Assembly (NCBI GenBank): GCA_028722305.1
Contig: JAQYHB010000021.1
Location: forward strand, 30,109 to 94,108
Origin: Spirochaetales bacterium
Lineage (GTDB): Bacteria > Spirochaetota > Spirochaetia > Sphaerochaetales > Sphaerochaetaceae
Direction: 5' to 3'
Length of the DNA stretch: 64,000 nt
The notes below the pieces were generated by a model that saw only the letters and a program-made list of their open reading frames with translations, was not told the DNA's origin and did not search any database. Position numbers and translations under genes: made by a program. Positions 60,440 to 64,000 of the stretch are shown here, piece by piece. The stretch's first letter is position 1, and every line of letters starts with the position of its first letter.

Positions 60440-61318
60440 ATGAACAAGAAGACAGAATCCCTGCATGAACTGGAAGTCCGTGCCCTCCGACGGAGGTGGT
60501 TTTTCACCGTGCTCCAGTATCTGATGGCGATCATCGTCACGTTGGTGGCGCTCTTTCCTCTCTATTGGATGCTGATCAGCAGCGTGAAGAGCCAGGATGA
60601 GGTGCTTCGGCTGGTTCCGACGTTCTGGCCCCATGAGTTTCATTTCGAGAACTACCTGCACGTGATGCAGAAGGTCAACTTCGGCAAATACTACCTGAAC
60701 ACGATCATCATGACCGCCGGCATCATGTTCGGCGAGATTGTCACCGGCATCTTCGCCGCCTATGGGTTCTCCAAGGGCAATTTCCGGTACAAGAACACCT
60801 TGTTCCTGGTGGTGCTTGGCGCCCTGATGATTCCCATCCAGGTCACCTTCATCCCCATCTACATCATGTTCGCCAGGCTCCACCTGACCGACACCTATCT
60901 CGGCCTGATCCTGCCCAGCGCGGTCAGCCCCTACTATATCTTCATGCTCCGCCAATCCTTCATGGCCATTGATGACAGCTACATCGACGCCGCGAAGATC
61001 GACGGGGTGGGAAAGGTAGGCATCATCGTCAAGGTCCTGACCCCGATGTGCAAGTCGACGTTGTTCACCGTCACGCTGGTGACCTTCACCAGTGGCTGGA
61101 ACAACTATTTCTGGCCGAAGATCATCGCCAAGGAGGAGAGCCACCGCGTGCTCACCGTCGGCCTCGCCAAGCTGAAGGAGACGTTCGCTGGACAGGACAC
61201 GATGAACAACCATGAGATCATGGCGGGCGCGGTCATGGCGATTTTGCCGGTGGTGATAGTGTTCTTTATCTTCCAAAAGTATATGCTTACGGGCTACAGC
61301 AAGGCAGCTATGAAATAG
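60440..61318 (+). CDS. ABC transporter permease, UgpE/MalG-like
   Basis: This 292-residue protein has six segments, VALFPLYWMLISSVKSQDEV near the start, GFSKGNFRYKNTLFLVV, and the EAA loop YIDAAKIDGVGKVGIIVKVL. The C-terminus QKYMLTGYSKAAMK is typical for the family (usually GLTAGAVK). It pairs with the UgpA-like permease. An ATPase of the MsmX/UgpC type must come from elsewhere in the genome. Confidence 0.92.
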   Translation: MNKKTESLHELEVRALRRRWFFTVLQYLMAIIVTLVALFPLYWMLISSVKSQDEVLRLVPTFWPHEFHFENYLHVMQKVNFGKYYLNTIIMTAGIMFGEIVTGIFAAYGFSKGNFRYKNTLFLVVLGALMIPIQVTFIPIYIMFARLHLTDTYLGLILPSAVSPYYIFMLRQSFMAIDDSYIDAAKIDGVGKVGIIVKVLTPMCKSTLFTVTLVTFTSGWNNYFWPKIIAKEESHRVLTVGLAKLKETFAGQDTMNNHEIMAGAVMAILPVVIVFFIFQKYMLTGYSKAAMK

Positions 61319-61340
61319 GCTGCGATCGAGGTGTGGAGAC

Positions 61341-62075
61341 ATGATGACGATTGTCGCTCATAGAGGGTATAGCGGTTGCTACCCCGAAAACACGATGCTT
61401 TCTTTCCAGAAGGCGGTCGAGGCGAAGACTGATGAGATTGAGCTGGATGTCCAGCTGACCAAGGACCACCAGGTGGTGGTGATCCATGACGAGAAGGTCG
61501 ACCGTACGACCGACGGCGTAGGCAATGTGCGCGACTTTACCTTGAAGGAGATCCAGAAGCTGGACGCGTCCAAGGCGTGGAACGGACAGTTCCCATCTCA
61601 ACACATTCCTTCGTTCGAGGAGTACTGCGAATGGGCGTCCGGACAGCCGGTGGTGACCAACATCGAGCTGAAGACGGGACTCGTCTACTATCCCGATATC
61701 GAGCAGAAGGCGATCGGGATTCTGGAGAAATACCATTTGATTGGCAAGGTGATGTTCAGCTCGTTCAACCACCTTTCGCTGGTCAATGCCAAACAGATTT
61801 GTCCGGAAATACCGGTCGGCGCGCTTGTGGGAAAGAATGGCATCGTCAATGCCGGGTTCTACTGCAAGAAGTTCGGCTTCGAATTCTATCATCCGAGCTA
61901 CGAGGCTTTGGATGACGGGAAGGTCAAGGAAATCCACGACCATGGAATCAAGATGAATGTCTGGACGGTCAACGGGATGTGCGAGCTCGAGAAGCTCCAG
62001 CGCTGGGGTGCGCGCGGGGTGATCACCAACTTTCCGACGGTATGCCGTGCCTACGTTCGCGGATTGGGACTGTGA
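61341..62075 (+). CDS. Glycerophosphodiester phosphodiesterase (UgpQ/GlpQ-like)
   Basis: It hydrolyses glycerophosphodiesters to glycerol-3-phosphate and an alcohol. The active-site parts are VAHRGYSGCYPENTMLSF (general acid/base His and Arg), EIELDVQLTKDHQVVVIHD (metal Glu/Asp and second His) and VTNIELKTG. The 244 residues without signal peptide mark it as cytoplasmic, like UgpQ, so the diesters would be imported intact. It lies 22 bases after the UgpE-like permease. Two ATG codons in a row start it; the second has the better spacing to GTGGAGA. Confidence 0.95.
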   Translation: MMTIVAHRGYSGCYPENTMLSFQKAVEAKTDEIELDVQLTKDHQVVVIHDEKVDRTTDGVGNVRDFTLKEIQKLDASKAWNGQFPSQHIPSFEEYCEWASGQPVVTNIELKTGLVYYPDIEQKAIGILEKYHLIGKVMFSSFNHLSLVNAKQICPEIPVGALVGKNGIVNAGFYCKKFGFEFYHPSYEALDDGKVKEIHDHGIKMNVWTVNGMCELEKLQRWGARGVITNFPTVCRAYVRGLGL

Positions 62076-62078
62076 CCT

Positions 62079-63023
62079 ATGCGCCACCGTCCGCTTGTCC
62101 TGTTGCTTCTGCTTCTCTGCGGACTCCTCTGGGGGGCCGTGACAGAGGTGGACCGATATGCCGACTTGACCAGGAACGCTGTGACCGATGGAAAGGTTAC
62201 CTTCTATTTCATCGACCTCGACGTTCCCAAGGATAACCCGGACAAGAGCGGCGACGCCACCTTGGTAGTTGCTCCCGATGGCGCGACCATGCTGATTGAC
62301 TGCGGGCATCCCGCTTCCGGGCGGGACGTGGTCGACCTGCTCCACGCGCTTGGGCTGGCAAGAATTGACGTGTTTGTCAATTCCCATCCCCATATCGACC
62401 ACCTTGGTGCCTTCCCGGAAGTTGCCGACGCCGTCGATATCGGGCATGTCTATCGGACGCGCTTGGAGTACAATACCCGGTATACCAGGGCCTTCGCGGA
62501 CACAATCGGGAAGAAACAGATTCCTGTCGGATACCTTGCGGATGGGGACGCGTTCGATTTGGGCGGCCTGGTCCATGTCGAGGTGCTCGCTCCTGCCCAA
62601 GGGGACATCAACCCGCCGCCAGAGAAACTGGACACTGCCTCCATCAACAATAGTTCGATGGTGCTACGCATCACCTATGGGGATTCGGTCGCCCTGTTCG
62701 CGGGGGACCTGTATCGGAGTGGCGAGCAGGCTGTCTTGGAAAACCATCCGGACAAGCTGAAGGCGGATTTAGCCAAGGCAGACCACCATGGGATCGACAC
62801 GAGCAATATCCTTCCTTGGGTCAAGGCGGTCAAACCCTCGGTTGTCGTGGCGATGAACGACGTCATGGGAAGCATGTCCGTCTACAAATCCTATCTGAAG
62901 AGAGGCGCGACCTTCTACCATACCAATTTCAATGGTTTGGTAAAGGTCGAGATGGGCAAGGACCATGACCTGGTTGTAAAGACCCAGTATGATAGCTGGG
63001 TGGAAAAAGGTGGACAGCAGTGA
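62079..63023 (+). CDS. Exported metallo-beta-lactamase-fold hydrolase (ComEC C-terminal-like)
   Basis: A signal peptide (LVLLLLLLCGLLWGAVT) precedes a metallo-beta-lactamase-fold domain: NSHPHIDHLGAF (HxHxDH zinc ligands, about residues 105-116), ALFAGDLYRSGE and LAKADHHGID. Such domains resemble the C-terminal nuclease-like part of ComEC. The 314-residue length has no competence membrane domain. It may hydrolyse phosphodiesters outside the cytoplasm, possibly glycerophosphodiesters or nucleic acid. It lies between the glycerophosphodiesterase and GlpP genes. The function is inferred from context. Confidence 0.85.
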   Translation: MRHRPLVLLLLLLCGLLWGAVTEVDRYADLTRNAVTDGKVTFYFIDLDVPKDNPDKSGDATLVVAPDGATMLIDCGHPASGRDVVDLLHALGLARIDVFVNSHPHIDHLGAFPEVADAVDIGHVYRTRLEYNTRYTRAFADTIGKKQIPVGYLADGDAFDLGGLVHVEVLAPAQGDINPPPEKLDTASINNSSMVLRITYGDSVALFAGDLYRSGEQAVLENHPDKLKADLAKADHHGIDTSNILPWVKAVKPSVVVAMNDVMGSMSVYKSYLKRGATFYHTNFNGLVKVEMGKDHDLVVKTQYDSWVEKGGQQ

Positions 63024-63592
63024 GCCGCATGCAGGAAATTCTCGATATGTTCGCTGGAAGCCCGATTGTCGCGGCGGTCAAGAGCGACGGGCTTCTGGAT
63101 GCGGCGCTTTCGAGTTCAAGCTCAATCGTATTCGTCCTCTACGGATCCCTGCTTACTATCGCCAGTGAGGTGCAACGAATCAAGGCTGCCGGGAAAACTG
63201 CCATTGTCCACGTTGATTTGGTCGAGGGGCTGGGGCGGGATCCGGTGGCAGTGGACTTCATCAAGCAAGAGACCAAAGCTGATGGGATTATCAGCACCAA
63301 ACAACCTTTGGTTCGACGAGCCCATGAGCTTGGTTTCATTGCGGGACAGCGTACCTTTATTGTCGATTCCATGGCCTTGGAGAACACAAAGAGCCAGTTG
63401 CGAAATTTCCGCCCTGACTTTCTGGAGGTGATGCCGGGACTTTTGACCGGAATTATCGATGAACTTCACGCGGTCAGCGAAGTTCCCTTGGTTGCAGGAG
63501 GGCTGATCCGGACCAAAAAAGAGATTCTGGAAGCTTTGAGGGGCGGTTCTTGCGCAATTTCAACCACAAAACGCGAACTTTGGTCACTTTGA
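63020..63592 (+). CDS. glpP: Glycerol-3-phosphate-responsive antiterminator GlpP
   Basis: This 190-residue protein has the GlpP pattern: SPIVAAVKSDGLLDAALSS, VFVLYGSLLTIASEVQRIKA, VHVDLVEGLGRDPVAVDFIK, GIISTKQPLVRRAHELGF and EVMPGLLTGIIDEL, with VPLVAGGLIRTKKEI at the end. In Bacillus, GlpP bound to glycerol-3-phosphate prevents termination in the leaders of glp transcripts. The GTG at 63020 overlaps the preceding stop (GTGA); an ATG at 63029 is the alternative. It ends the operon that imports and cleaves glycerophosphodiesters. A probable target leader lies at 51792. Confidence 0.93.
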   Translation: MSRMQEILDMFAGSPIVAAVKSDGLLDAALSSSSSIVFVLYGSLLTIASEVQRIKAAGKTAIVHVDLVEGLGRDPVAVDFIKQETKADGIISTKQPLVRRAHELGFIAGQRTFIVDSMALENTKSQLRNFRPDFLEVMPGLLTGIIDELHAVSEVPLVAGGLIRTKKEILEALRGGSCAISTTKRELWSL

Positions 63593-63652
63593 AAAATTTT
63601 TTAGAAAAAAAGAACGGTGGTATTGACAGATTTAGTGGCTTTTTAGTATGTT
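63593..63652 (+). promoter_or_regulatory. rRNA operon promoter with AT-rich upstream element
   Basis: TTGACA (63623-63628), 18 bases, TATGTT (63647-63652), preceded by an A/T-rich stretch (63590-63612) like an UP element. Confidence 0.7.
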
Positions 63653-63919
63653 ACATATCGCACGCCGCAGGGAGCTAACGAAAGCTTGAGCGACTGGTTG
63701 TTTGACAGTTTATAGATGAAGGGAAGAGAAGATAGCCTTTCGACGATAATGTATGTTGTTGGTCGAGAGGGAGTTAATGGAAACTTGTGAGGAGTTTCTA
63801 GTCAATTCCGAAGAACGGACAAGATGAGGTTGAGTATGTCAGCCAGAGTGGAGTTCGGGAGAGGTCTTGATTGGATTTGAAGGCATTGGATGCCGGGGGC
63901 TTCGGTCCCCGGGTTAGCA
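63653..63919 (+). other. rRNA leader region
   Basis: About 267 bases between the promoter and the 16S start. Two related segments begin at 63669 and 63769 (GGGAGCTAACGAAAGCTTG and GGGAGTTAATGGAAACTTG). A CCGGGGGC-TTCG-GTCCCCGG hairpin lies at 63893-63912. No gene is present; the 5' arm of the 16S processing stem should lie here. Confidence 0.6.
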
Positions 63920-64000
63920 ATGACGGAGAGTTCGATCCTGGCTCAGAACGAACGCTGGCGGCGCGTCTTAAGCATGCAAGTCGAGCGGGAGGGACAGCGA
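63920..64000 (+). rRNA. rrs: 16S ribosomal RNA, 5' end only
   Basis: GAGAGTTCGATCCTGGCTCAG and AACGAACGCTGGCGGCG are the conserved first bases of bacterial 16S rRNA. GCGTCTTAAGCATGCAAGTC is the spirochaete form of the next segment. Only about 81 bases are in the window; the start at 63920 is set by alignment of conserved bases with E. coli numbering from memory. Confidence 0.96.

Noticed and set aside
60083..62600. Long minus-strand frames across the UgpE-like and GDPD genes
   Set aside because: Antisense to genes with clear motifs; translations are His/Asp/Arg-rich without domain structure.

Overview
The window looks like part of a chromosome of an anaerobic, fermentative spirochaete, most likely of the Sphaerochaeta group. 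The direct evidence is the 5' end of a 16S rRNA gene at the right edge, whose GCGTCTTAAGCATGCAAGTC stretch is typical of spirochaetes. Gene content agrees: [FeFe]-hydrogenases, hybrid-cluster protein, many ABC transporters with LacI-type regulators, and no respiratory chain. The genus is an inference from partial 16S and gene content, not a measured placement.

Left part (1-28 kb) is mostly core genes. It holds the end of a GH105 pectin-type glycosidase, argR-pgi, lemA with a DUF2207 membrane protein, a flavodoxin-fold reductase, an RRM protein, and a translationally coupled trio of a PLP lyase and two prenyl-alcohol-kinase-like membrane proteins (VTE5-like and DUF92/VTE6-like). Then come groEL, yajC-secD-secF, a decayed DUF4143 ATPase and ispH. 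A six-gene operon follows with a sensory PAS-bearing [FeFe]-hydrogenase, a SpoIIE/PP2C-type phosphatase, a second [FeFe]-hydrogenase, two thioredoxin-like ferredoxins and a free-methionine-sulfoxide-reductase-like GAF protein. After it are thrS under a T-box leader, an M32 carboxypeptidase, a pgsA-like gene and a KDG-kinase-like gene.

Middle part (about 28.4-41.5 kb) is an accessory island. It opens with a frameshifted DUF4143 ATPase. Next is a visibly AT-richer operon for nucleoside or ribose use: BMP-type binding protein, ATPase, two permeases, nucleoside hydrolase, Rpe-like epimerase, LacI regulator and RpiB, behind a promoter with a LacI-type operator. About 4 kb of decayed IS21 pieces and a third DUF4143 remnant close the island.

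Right part (41.5-64 kb) carries a hybrid-cluster-protein operon (hcp, ferredoxin, DUF488) diverging from a Crp/Fnr regulator and a GNAT gene, a broken LacI gene, an Fe(III)-type ABC transporter, and a DUF4405 membrane cytochrome. A glycerol-3-phosphate oxidation operon (FAD dehydrogenase with a BFD-like domain, FAD/NAD oxidoreductase, DUF1667, HAD phosphatase) sits behind a leader that folds as a strong intrinsic terminator. Last is an UgpABE-like transporter operon with a glycerophosphodiesterase, an exported metallo-beta-lactamase-fold protein and the antiterminator GlpP, then the rRNA promoter and 16S start. GlpP and the leader terminator about 11 kb away suggest a local regulatory circuit: glycerophosphodiester uptake and hydrolysis supply glycerol-3-phosphate, GlpP senses it, and the dehydrogenase operon is read through.
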